From positions 1-64,000 of the forward strand of contig NZ_JABX01000020.1 in NCBI RefSeq assembly GCF_001469165.1: DNA of 64,000 nt. The letters run 5' to 3'. Source of the stretch: Thiohalocapsa sp. ML1 (lineage in GTDB: Bacteria > Pseudomonadota > Gammaproteobacteria > Chromatiales > Chromatiaceae). The position numbers and the translations under genes were made by a program. The notes under the pieces were generated by a model. It saw nothing but the letters and a program-made list of their open reading frames with translations. It had not been told where the DNA came from and did no database searches. Below, in pieces: positions 50,133-57,949 of the stretch (position 1 is its first letter; each line of letters begins with the position of its first letter).

Positions 50133-50582
50133 GTGATGATCAAGACCGACAGCCCCATCGGCATGACCGGCCAGATGCGCACCTGGTACACATCCAAGCC
50201 CACGCTGCGCGCGACGAAGTCCCACATCAGCCACGTCGTCGGAGACTCCGCCTGGGAGGGCTACACGGCCAATACTTTCGAGGCCCGGGACGAGGTGCTG
50301 GCCTATGCGAAGAACGATCACCTGGGCTTTCAGATCCATTACCTCTGGGGCGGCTCGCGGCGGCGCTTCCTGCCGGACTTTTTGATCAGGCTGTGGAACG
50401 GCAAGACGCTCGCGCTGGAGATCAAGGGCGAGGACAGCCCGCAGAACCAGGCCAAGCGCGACGCGCTGGCCGAATGGGTGGCCGCGGTCAACGCGGCCGG
50501 CGGCTTCGGCGAGTGGTGCTGGGATGTCGTCTTCGCGCCGCATGAGATCGACGACATCATCAGCCTGCATGCCGGCGCTTAG
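50133..50582 (+). pseudogene. C-terminal fragment of a type III-like restriction endonuclease
   Basis: A 149-residue open frame: GMTGQMRTWYTSKP, KSHISHVVGDSAWEGYTANT, KNDHLGFQIHYLWGGSRRRF, LPDFLIRLWNGKTLALEIKG and NAAGGFGEWCWDVVFAPHEI. This is the C-terminal PD-(D/E)xK nuclease end (D...EIKG) of large restriction helicases of the BPTD_3080/type III Res kind. Such proteins are about 1,000 residues, so the helicase part is missing. An in-frame ATG exists but the domain begins mid-fold. Confidence 0.75.
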
Positions 50583-50767
50583 GCTGGCCTGATTTCATCC
50601 TCAGTTGAGGATGGCAATTTGCGCGAAAGCCCCGGGATCAGACCAATGCCTCCAACCGCGACAGCCAGCTCAGCGTGCGGACATGAACGTCTCCGGTCCG
50701 CCCGTGGGGCCGCAGGACCGCCTGAAGGTCAACCAACGCCGCCCGGCGGGCATCCGATGCCGGCCCC

Positions 50768-51427
50768 TCACGCATCGCCACGGCGCGCGAGCGCGCGCCA
50801 TGCGGCGCGCAGCAGCCAGCGCAGGGCATAGACGACGAGCCCGATGCCCTCGTGCAGCAGCAGCCGCGGCAGCGCGGGCGGGCGCTCGGCGGGCGCGACC
50901 CGGCAGCCGGCGCCGCGGGCGCTGATCCCATGGGCGCGGAACGCGAGCAAGGCCCTGGGCAGATGCCAGGGATCGGTGACGAGCAACACCGGCCGCCGCT
51001 CAAGCCCTTGCCCGCGCAGCAGCCGGGCGCTGTGCGCCGCGTTCTGCCAGGTGTTGCGCGCGGAGGTCTCCACCAGGATGCGCGCGGGGGCGATACCGGC
51101 ACCTGCCAGCGCGTCGGCGGCCACCAGGGCCTCGGGCCGGTGGTGCGGCGCCCGCGGCGGTGTCCCGCCGGTGGCGAGCAGCAGGGCGCACGGATGGGCT
51201 CGCAGCAGCTCGAGCGCGCAGCGCAGTCGCCGGGCCAGCGCGGGGCCGGGTCGCCCGTCGGCCGTCACGGGCGCGCCGAGCAGCACGAGCAGCGGCGCGG
51301 ACGCCTCGGCGTCGCGGCCGGTGGGGGAGCGCTGGGGCCCGGCGCCTTCGGCCTGCCGCTCAGTCCGCGAAGCCGTAGATGAAATAGACGGTCTCCAGCA
51401 GCGTCGTGGGCTCCGAGTCCTCGCCAA
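50768..51427 (-). CDS. YdcF/DUF218-family protein
   Basis: Up to 219 residues: LLVLLGAPVTADGRPGPALA, ALLLATGGTPPRAPHHRPEA, ILVETSARNTWQNAAHSARL, VLLVTDPWHLPRALLAFRAH. This is the DUF218/ElyC-SanA-YdcF fold. No ATG start is available; the maximal frame (TTG 51427) overlaps the upstream binding-protein gene by 68 bases and a later GTG or CTG is possible. SanA/ElyC relatives act in envelope biogenesis. The C-terminus carries a hydrophobic Trp/Ala helix. Confidence 0.7.
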   Translation of the reverse strand: MARTRSPRRCWRPSISSTASRTERQAEGAGPQRSPTGRDAEASAPLLVLLGAPVTADGRPGPALARRLRCALELLRAHPCALLLATGGTPPRAPHHRPEALVAADALAGAGIAPARILVETSARNTWQNAAHSARLLRGQGLERRPVLLVTDPWHLPRALLAFRAHGISARGAGCRVAPAERPPALPRLLLHEGIGLVVYALRWLLRAAWRALARRGDA

Positions 51428-52250
51428 ACCAGCGCTCGAAGATCCGGTCCACCTCGCGGGTGCGATAGACCTGCGCGAGCGCCGTGTTCACGGCAAGGCG
51501 AAAATCCGCGTCGTTGCGCGGCACCGAGAAGGCGTAGGGCTCCACCGAGAAGTCCGCGTCCAGGATGGCGAAGTCCTCGGCCCGGCCCGCCTCCGCCACC
51601 TGCCCGATCAGCACCAGCCGGTCGCCGGCCAAGGCATCCAGCTCGCCGGCCACGAGCTGCTCGCGCCCGTCGCGGGCGTCGCGGATGGGCACCAACTGGG
51701 CGTTGATGAGCCGCTCCTCCAGCACCGGTCGCAGCCGCCGCTCCGTGGTGGTCTCCGGGATCACACCGAGCTTCTTGCCGCCGAGATCCTCCAGCGCCCG
51801 AATGCCGCTGTCGGCGCGGGTCAGGATGCCGCCAGACTCGATGAAGACGACGTTGGAGAAGTCCACCTGCCGCTGGCGGGCCAGGGTCATGGTGGTGGTG
51901 CCGCACTCGATCTGCGCCTCGCCGTTGGCGACGGCGGCAACGCGCCGCGGCGTGTTGCCCTCGATCCAGGCGACCTCCAGGGCCTCCAGCCCGAGCGTCT
52001 TCTGCACGCCGGCGACGATGCGCCGGCACAGGTCCACCGAATAGCCGCGCGGCGTGCCGTCGGCGTCCTTGAACGAGAGCGGGTAGGCGTTCGGGTCGTA
52101 GGCGACGGTGATGCTCTTGGCGGCGCCGACGCGATCGAGCGCACCAGTGTCGGCGACGGCGTCACCGGCGCCGGCGACCCACGCGAGCAATGCCAGGGCC
52201 GGGCTGGCCCGGCTGCCGGAGCGGCGGAAGCAACGCAACAAAGGCCGCAT
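51360..52250 (-). CDS. Family 3 (amino-acid type) periplasmic solute-binding protein
   Basis: A 296-residue protein with a signal peptide (SRASPALALLAWVAGAGDAV), then KSITVAYDPNAYPLSFKDAD, GYSVDLCRRIVAGVQKTLGL, EWIEGN-like VAWIEGNTPRRVAA and the AQIECGTTTMTLARQRQVDF block. The SBP_bac_3 fold binds amino acids or amino-acid-like ligands. No ABC permease or ATPase adjoins, so it may serve a distant transporter. ATG 52250; a GTG directly before is possible. Confidence 0.9.
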   Translation of the reverse strand: MRPLLRCFRRSGSRASPALALLAWVAGAGDAVADTGALDRVGAAKSITVAYDPNAYPLSFKDADGTPRGYSVDLCRRIVAGVQKTLGLEALEVAWIEGNTPRRVAAVANGEAQIECGTTTMTLARQRQVDFSNVVFIESGGILTRADSGIRALEDLGGKKLGVIPETTTERRLRPVLEERLINAQLVPIRDARDGREQLVAGELDALAGDRLVLIGQVAEAGRAEDFAILDADFSVEPYAFSVPRNDADFRLAVNTALAQVYRTREVDRIFERWFGEDSEPTTLLETVYFIYGFAD

Positions 52251-52254
52251 CACG

Positions 52255-52728
52255 TCACTCGCCGCCGCTTTGCTGTTTGATCAGCGCACGGATCTCGCCC
52301 GGCCGCGGCAGCCCGCGGATGACCAGCTCCGGCTCGTCGCCGGTGGTGAAGACCATGACATCGCCCGCGTTCAGAAACCGTTGCAGCAGCGACTGCTTGA
52401 CCTGGGTGGTACGGATGGAGCTCATGTTCGTCTCCGTGTACTGCTTGTTCAGAAACCCGTGGGTCCAGACCAGCTCGCGGGCGGTGATCTCCAGCCGGTC
52501 GAAGCGCGCGGTGACCCACCAGCCGAGCAACTGCAAGGCGCCCCAGGCGATGAGCAGCAAGCCGACGTAGCGCGGATTCGCCCAAGCGGGGAGCTCGACG
52601 CTGACCAGTTGCTGGGATAGGTACGGGATCTGCCCGGTGAGGGCGATATAGGCCCCGATCAGGATCAGGAGCCAGGCGATCAGGGTTCCGAAGGGGTCGC
52701 ATTCGCCAAACGGACGGGTTGGCTGCAT
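52255..52728 (-). CDS. Bacterial PH-domain (bPH2/YdbS-like) membrane protein
   Basis: A 157-residue protein with two membrane helices (GTLIAWLLILIGAYIALTG and YVGLLLIAWGALQLLGWWV). A bPH2 domain follows (RFDRLEITARELVWTHGFLN, TNMSSIRTTQVKQSLLQRFL, AGDVMVFTTGDEPELVIRGL). The substrate or role of such proteins is unknown. Lies immediately before the binding-protein gene and is probably cotranscribed. Confidence 0.85.
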   Translation of the reverse strand: MQPTRPFGECDPFGTLIAWLLILIGAYIALTGQIPYLSQQLVSVELPAWANPRYVGLLLIAWGALQLLGWWVTARFDRLEITARELVWTHGFLNKQYTETNMSSIRTTQVKQSLLQRFLNAGDVMVFTTGDEPELVIRGLPRPGEIRALIKQQSGGE

Positions 52729-52784
52729 ACAATGGCGTTGACATAGGCCGCTCCTAAGGCTGTGGCCGGAACAAAAGCGCACAG

Positions 52785-54641
52785 ATGGTACCAGTATCCC
52801 AATCGGGGAAACACGACGAGCCAACACGGCCTGCACCGCAGCACGGCGGCGGGCGGCGGGGTGCAGCGGCGCCGGGCCACGCCTTCGGCGGTCGCGAGCG
52901 CCTGGCGCTGTTGCTTATCCTGGTCACCGCCGCCCTCGGCGGCACCGGCGCCGCGCTGGGCCTGTTGCTCGACGCCGCAATGACGCAGCAGCGCGCCCTG
53001 CTCGCCGACATCGCCCACAGTCAGGCCCGGCTTATCGGCGCGGTGGGACGCTTCGACCGCCGCTTCTCGCAGGACTTCCCGGCCGGCGCCGGTGCGGCGA
53101 CGCTGGCGCAGATCCGCGAGGCCGTGGGCGCCTTCGGCGGGCTCGGCGAGAGCGGCGAGCTCGTGCTCGCCCATCGCGTCGAGGACCGGATCGAGCTCTT
53201 GCTGGTGAACGCCAACGCGCCGGCGGACACGCCGCTTTCGGTGCCCTGGCAATCGCATCTCGCCGAGCCGATGCGCGCGGCCCTGTCCGGGGCGTCGCGG
53301 GTCCTGATCGGCCGCGACTACGCCGGCCGGCGCGTGCTAGCCGCCACCGCCCCGCTCGACCAACTGGGCTGGGGCCTCGTGGTAAAGGTGGATCTGGCGG
53401 AGATCCGCCGGCCGTTCGCGCGTGCCGCCGCCATCGCGGTGGGCATCGCCGTGCTGCTCGCCGGCATCGGCGCGGCGCTGTTCTTCCACATTACCGACCC
53501 CCTGCTGCAGCGGCTCGCGACCAGCGAGGCCCGTTTCCGGGCGCTGTTCGAGGACGCCCCCATAGGGGTGGCGCTGGTATCCCGCGATGGCCATGTCGCG
53601 CTCAGCAATCAGGCGCTGCGCACGTTGCTTGGCCGCGACGCCAGCACCTTGGCGCGGCAGAGCTTTGCTGGGCTCACCCACCCCGATGACGTCGCTACCG
53701 ATATCGCGCACTACCAAGCCCTCTGGGCCGGCGACCTCGACAGCTACAGCATGGACAAGCGCTACCTGCGCCCGGACGGCAGCATTGTTTGGGGCCACCT
53801 CACCGTGGCGCTCATGCGCGACGGCGACGGCCGTGCGCTCGGCGCCGTCGGCATGCTGGAGGACATCGGCGAGCGTCGGCGCATGCAGCAGACGCTCGAC
53901 GAGACCCGTGACAAGGCCATGCAGTTGGAGAAGCTGTCCGCGCTCGGTACCTTCGTCGGCGGCATCGCGCACGAGATCAAGAACCCGCTGATGGGCCTGT
54001 CGAACTACATCGCCCACGTCGAGGCCCACTTGGCGGACGCCATGCTCGCGCCCTACCTCGTGCGCGCCCAGGAGCAGGTGCGCCGCATCGGGCGCATTGT
54101 CGACGGCGTGCTCGGCTACGCGCGCGACGACAACGCGGCGACGGGCACGGTGGATCTGAGCGAGGTTGTCCGCGATGTCACCAGCCTCGTCGGCAGCGAG
54201 CTCAGGGCCAACGGCATCAAGCTGGACAACCTGCTGCCGCGCGCGCCGGTGTACGTGATGAGCAACCGCGACGTCCTGAACCAGGCGCTCCTCAACCTGC
54301 TGCTGAACGCGATCCAAGCCCTGCGCGACAGCGACCCACGCGAGATCCGCGTCGCCATCACGCGCGAGCCGCAACGGGTCTTGCTCAGCATTAGCGACAG
54401 CGGCCCGGGGGTGCCGGACGCGATCCGCCGGCGCATCTTCGATCCCTTCTTCACCACTAAGCCGCCCGGCGAGGGCACCGGGCTTGGGCTGAGCGTCGCG
54501 CAGCAGGGCTTGCACACCGTCGGTGCCGAGCTGGTGCTGGTGCCGGCCGCGGACAGCGGCGCGCGCTTTCTGATCCGGCTGCCGGCGGCGGAGCCGGGTC
54601 GCGGTAACGACCATGGCGACCAGCGCCACCCCGGAGGATGA
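52785..54641 (+). CDS. PAS-domain sensor histidine kinase
   Basis: A 618-residue membrane kinase with two helices (LALLLILVTAALGGTGAALG near 41-62; AAAIAVGIAVLLAGIGAALF near 210-230) flanking a periplasmic sensor. A PAS domain follows (RFRALFEDAPIGVALVSRDG...). The dimerisation/phosphoacceptor box is GGIAHEIKNPLMGLSNYI (His about 395), then the N box NQALLNLLLNAIQAL and G boxes SDSGPGVPDAIRRRIFDPFF and GTGLGLS. No response regulator adjoins. The last about 12 residues and the stop lie inside the 133-bp repeat at 54605, so the natural C-terminus was replaced. Confidence 0.92.
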   Translation: MVPVSQSGKHDEPTRPAPQHGGGRRGAAAPGHAFGGRERLALLLILVTAALGGTGAALGLLLDAAMTQQRALLADIAHSQARLIGAVGRFDRRFSQDFPAGAGAATLAQIREAVGAFGGLGESGELVLAHRVEDRIELLLVNANAPADTPLSVPWQSHLAEPMRAALSGASRVLIGRDYAGRRVLAATAPLDQLGWGLVVKVDLAEIRRPFARAAAIAVGIAVLLAGIGAALFFHITDPLLQRLATSEARFRALFEDAPIGVALVSRDGHVALSNQALRTLLGRDASTLARQSFAGLTHPDDVATDIAHYQALWAGDLDSYSMDKRYLRPDGSIVWGHLTVALMRDGDGRALGAVGMLEDIGERRRMQQTLDETRDKAMQLEKLSALGTFVGGIAHEIKNPLMGLSNYIAHVEAHLADAMLAPYLVRAQEQVRRIGRIVDGVLGYARDDNAATGTVDLSEVVRDVTSLVGSELRANGIKLDNLLPRAPVYVMSNRDVLNQALLNLLLNAIQALRDSDPREIRVAITREPQRVLLSISDSGPGVPDAIRRRIFDPFFTTKPPGEGTGLGLSVAQQGLHTVGAELVLVPAADSGARFLIRLPAAEPGRGNDHGDQRHPGG

Positions 54642-54896
54642 AAGGCGCTGCTTGCCATGGCCGTTTCCCGCACACCGGCCATCTCACAGGGGGAGAGGGG
54701 GACTAAGGCGATTTCTGTCAAGAAACATACCGCCTGGCTTGTCTTTTCGCCCGCCTTCTGCGTCGCGGCAGCGGGTGCATAGTTCGACTATGCACTCGCT
54801 GCCGCTCCTTGAAGGCGGACGAAAATCCTGCGCCATTCGGTACGTTTTTTCCGGCAATCGCCTAAGGAGCGCGCTGCGCGCGACTTTCATGGTAAA
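54605..54896. mobile_element. 133-bp dispersed element, copy interrupted by a palindromic MITE
   Basis: The left 103 bases and right 30 bases match 24169-24301; between them lies the 154-bp palindrome at 54708-54861 plus a duplicated CTAAG. The total of 292 minus 159 gives exactly 133. Confidence 0.85.
54708..54861. mobile_element. 154-bp near-perfect palindrome (MITE) with 5-bp target duplication
   Basis: Ends are GCGATTTCTG and GGCAATCGC; left arm AACATACC pairs with GGTACGTT on the right. The core GCGGCAGCGGGTGCATAG pairs with CTATGCACTCGCTGCCGC around a TTCGA centre (54783-54787). CTAAG flanks both sides (54703-54707, 54862-54866). No ORF. A classic non-autonomous transposed hairpin. Confidence 0.85.
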
Positions 54897-54911
54897 GCCG
54901 CTCGCACGAGC

Positions 54912-56180
54912 TCAGTCTGCTGCGCCGGGCTGGCCGGCGCGACGGCAGGCGGCACCGATCGCGGCGAGGCGGGCGCGCCGGATCTCGTCCGGTATGCGCC
55001 GCGGCTCCGCGGCCGACTCGGCAATGCTGCCGAGATCCAGGCCCCGCGCCGCCCGCGCACAGCGGCGCACCAGCTCGGCCTGGGGGTAGGCGCGCTCCTC
55101 GTGGCCGAGGCGCCCGCGGTAGTCCGCCTCGCAGGCGAGCAGCATCTGCTCCAGGCGTCCGGGGCGGCGGAACAGGTCCACGCCTTCAAACATCGCGAGC
55201 AGCGTCGTGGACCTCAGCTCCGCCGCGCGATGCACGAGCCCATGGTAGCGGGCGGTGATGCGCGCCAGCTCGCAGAAACGCTTCGGCACGCGGAAGCGGT
55301 CGCACACGGCCGTGACGAGATCGACGCTGCGCTCCTCATGGCCATGGTGCCGCGGCCAGGTCTCGGGCGGCGTCGTGCCCTTGCCCAGATCGTGGCACAG
55401 GGCCGCGAAGCGCACCTCGGCGGCGTCCGACAGCCTGGCCGCGGTGTCCACCACGAGCATGACGTGCACGCCAGTGTCGATCTCCGGGTGCCACTGCGCG
55501 GGCTGCGGCACGCCGAACAGCCGGTCCAGCTCCGGCAGCAGCCGCGCCAAGGCACCACACTCGCGCAGCACCAGGAAGAACAGCGACGGGCGCGACTCGC
55601 TGAGCGCCTTGGCCATCTCCTGCCAGACCCGCTCCGGCACCAGCGCATCCACCTCGCCCGCGGCGACCATGTCGCGCATCAGCGCCATGGTCTCGTCGGC
55701 GACATGGAAGCCGAGCTCGGCAAAGCGCGCCGCGAAGCGGGCGACACGCAGGATGCGCACGGGGTCCTCGACGAAGGCCGGCGACACATGCCGCAGCACC
55801 CGCGCCTTCAGGTCCGCGACACCGCCGAAGGGGTCGATGATGCGCCCGTCCCAATCCTCCGCCAGCGCGTTGATGGTGAGGTCCCGGCGGGCGAGGTCCT
55901 GTTCCAGCGTGACGTCGGGTGCGGCGTGCACGACGAAACCGTGATAGCCGGGGGCGGACTTGCGCTCCGTGCGCGCCAGCGCGTACTCATCCTTGGTCTC
56001 CGGATGCAGAAAGACGGGGAAGTCCTTACCTACCTGGGTGAAGCCGCGGCGCAGCATCTCCTCGGCGCTGGCGCCGACGACCACATAGTCGAGCTCATCC
56101 ACCGGCAGGCACAACAGCCGGTCGCGCACGGCGCCGCCCACGAGGTAGATCCGCAGGCCGTCAGTGGCTGCCGCACTCAC
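54912..56180 (-). CDS. cca: Multifunctional CCA-adding tRNA nucleotidyltransferase
   Basis: A 422-residue class II CCA enzyme that repairs tRNA 3' ends. GGAVRD near residue 17, DELDYVVVG near 29 (metal-binding Asp pair), RRDLTINALAEDWDGRIIDP near 108, and the VEDPVRILRVARFAARF helix are the head and neck motifs. The C-terminal HD domain (LCHDLGKGTTPPETWPRHHG) gives the phosphatase/phosphodiesterase activities of the longer gammaproteobacterial form. Confidence 0.97.
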   Translation of the reverse strand: MSAAATDGLRIYLVGGAVRDRLLCLPVDELDYVVVGASAEEMLRRGFTQVGKDFPVFLHPETKDEYALARTERKSAPGYHGFVVHAAPDVTLEQDLARRDLTINALAEDWDGRIIDPFGGVADLKARVLRHVSPAFVEDPVRILRVARFAARFAELGFHVADETMALMRDMVAAGEVDALVPERVWQEMAKALSESRPSLFFLVLRECGALARLLPELDRLFGVPQPAQWHPEIDTGVHVMLVVDTAARLSDAAEVRFAALCHDLGKGTTPPETWPRHHGHEERSVDLVTAVCDRFRVPKRFCELARITARYHGLVHRAAELRSTTLLAMFEGVDLFRRPGRLEQMLLACEADYRGRLGHEERAYPQAELVRRCARAARGLDLGSIAESAAEPRRIPDEIRRARLAAIGAACRRAGQPGAAD

Positions 56181-56448
56181 ACAAAGAACCCCGGGGACGC
56201 AAATTGGCTGGCGCTTCGCGCGGGTCTCGTGTCAATGCGAGCGCGGATGGGCAAGGGACGACGGGCGGATCGGGCTATGCGTTGACCTGCCATCGTCGCC
56301 CCCGGAAGATACGGCCAAAGATTATACGCGGCCCACCGGACGGCACCGAACGCGCCTGTCGGTTGAAGCCGTACTGGAACACGCCGACGCCGGCGTGCCA
56401 CCAGCGTAAAATGTACTGTTTTTGCCGCCTGAGGCAGGGTAAGGATCG

Positions 56449-56937
56449 ATGTTGCGCATTCTGGGATACCTCGTGCTGCTGGCACTCCTCGGCTACGGCA
56501 TGTGGCCCTACTACAGCTTGTTCCAGCTCGACGACGCGGTGCGCGAGGCCGACCCCCAGGCGATTGCCCCGTTCGTCGACCTGCCGGCGATCCAGGCCAG
56601 CTATGCCACACGCCTCGCGCCCGGCCTCCCCGTATTCGAACCACGCGACGCACCGGGCGCCGATCAGGTGATTGTCTGGCTCAACACCAACCTGCCGCGC
56701 CTCGGCGACGCGGCCATCGAGCAGGCCATCACGCTGGAATGGGTCCGCGATACGCTGCGCGAGGCCGCGGAACGCACCACGGAGAGCCGCCCGGCGCTGC
56801 TCATCGACGGCGTGGACTTCGCGTTCTTCGAATCCTGGAACCGGTTCGTCGTGCGCATCGGCCCGCTCGGTGCCGACGCGCACCTGGTGCTCGGGCTCGA
56901 TTGGCCGCAGTGGCGCGTGGTCGACCTGGTGCGTTAG
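56449..56937 (+). CDS. DUF2939 family protein
   Basis: A 162-residue protein: one N-terminal membrane helix (ILGYLVLLALLGYGMWPYYS), then the DUF2939 signature LFQLDDAVREADPQAIAPFV, DLPAIQASYATRLAPG. The rest is a periplasmic globular domain. Function unknown. An AAGGA site precedes the ATG at 56449. Its stop overlaps the end of the convergent gene by four bases. Confidence 0.85.
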   Translation: MLRILGYLVLLALLGYGMWPYYSLFQLDDAVREADPQAIAPFVDLPAIQASYATRLAPGLPVFEPRDAPGADQVIVWLNTNLPRLGDAAIEQAITLEWVRDTLREAAERTTESRPALLIDGVDFAFFESWNRFVVRIGPLGADAHLVLGLDWPQWRVVDLVR

Positions 56938-57308
56938 TCCCTCACCAGCTTGCCGTGGTCCAGCAGCAGCAGCCGACACGCGGCACAGTGCCAGGCCATG
57001 TTCGCGGCCGGCGGCACATGCATGCTGATGGTGTTCGGGAGCGCCGTGCCGATATGCGCGAAAAGCCCGGGCCGACCGCGACTGCGTGCCGAGAAGATGG
57101 CCCCCTTCCCGAGCATGACCCAGCCCGGCGCCATCGGCGCGCCGCAGCCGGGGCACGCATAGTCGCGGCCGCGCCACAGCGCCGGAGCATCCGGCACGGC
57201 CCGATGGTGTCGACGGAGCCAGGCCACGAGCGCCAGCAGCGCGCCGATGGCAAGGATGCCGAAGCCGAGCCCAACGAGCAATGCCGTCATCAGCGTAGTC
57301 TCGAACAT
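56934..57308 (-). CDS. Membrane-anchored zinc-ribbon protein
   Basis: A 124-residue protein: an N-terminal helix (ALLVGLGFGILAIGALLALV), a basic stretch, then a zinc ribbon CPGC...CAAC (YACPGCGAPMAPGWVMLGKG, AWHCAACRLLLLDHG). This resembles the DUF6487-type PF20097 ribbon family; role unknown. ATG 57308. Confidence 0.75.
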   Translation of the reverse strand: MFETTLMTALLVGLGFGILAIGALLALVAWLRRHHRAVPDAPALWRGRDYACPGCGAPMAPGWVMLGKGAIFSARSRGRPGLFAHIGTALPNTISMHVPPAANMAWHCAACRLLLLDHGKLVRD

Positions 57309-57457
57309 TCCGTGCCTCCCCCTTACATGGGTGGGTGCGCGGCCGACCCGCGGCCCGCGCAGGATGCCCAAAGCGTCACCCGGCAATGCCCGCTCGACTG
57401 TGCATCAGCTCACATACGCCCACTGAACCGCGCGCACCGCCTTCCAGGAGATTTCCA

Positions 57458-57850
57458 TTGAAGCCGAACCCGACCACCGCCCTCGCCGCCCTGCTCCTGC
57501 TCGTCGCCGCGGGCGACGCCGCCGCCTTCAAGTGCATGCCGCTCTACGGCAACTGGTGCGGCATTAACCACCCGAGCTACGGCGCACCGCCGCCGGTGGA
57601 TGCCTTCGATGCCGCCTGCATGCGCCATGACCTGTGCACGGCGAGCCTGCCCGGGGACCGTCCCTGCGACATCGCCTTCCTCAACGAGCTGCACGCCGCC
57701 GCGGCGCACGCGGGCGGCATGCCGCGCCCGCTGCAATGGGCCGAGTACGTGATCCGGCTCAAGGCCGGCGGTCCCTGGGGCGGCATGCCGATGCCGACGC
57801 CTTGGGACGCGATGGGGATGTTCTCCAGCGTGACGGCGCCCTGCTGGTAG
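57458..57850 (+). CDS. Secreted phospholipase A2-like protein
   Basis: A 130-residue exported protein. The signal peptide ends about residue 22 (AALLLLVAAGDAAA). The mature part opens YGNWCGINHPSYGAPPPVDA (calcium-loop-like), DAFDAACMRHDLC (the CxxHDxC active-site helix with catalytic His-Asp), and PCDIAFLNELHA (the second Asp). These are the core PLA2 landmarks in the correct order. The start appears to be TTG 57458 with an AGGAG site. Cysteines would form disulphides in the periplasm or outside. Confidence 0.8.
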   Translation: MKPNPTTALAALLLLVAAGDAAAFKCMPLYGNWCGINHPSYGAPPPVDAFDAACMRHDLCTASLPGDRPCDIAFLNELHAAAAHAGGMPRPLQWAEYVIRLKAGGPWGGMPMPTPWDAMGMFSSVTAPCW

Positions 57851-57889
57851 CGGCCCGGCTGGATGCGCGGCCGCATGCCGCGCCGGCAA

Positions 57890-57932
57890 AAGGGCCGAGG
57901 GCCGAGGGCCAAGGGAGCCTGCCTCGGCCCTC
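57890..57932. repeat. GGGCCGAGGG hairpin repeat, copy 4
   Basis: AAGGGCCGAGGGCCGAGGGCC with CCTCGGCCCT after a short loop, between convergent genes; a plausible terminator. Confidence 0.8.
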
Positions 57933-57949
57933 TGGCTCGCTTTCCGTCG

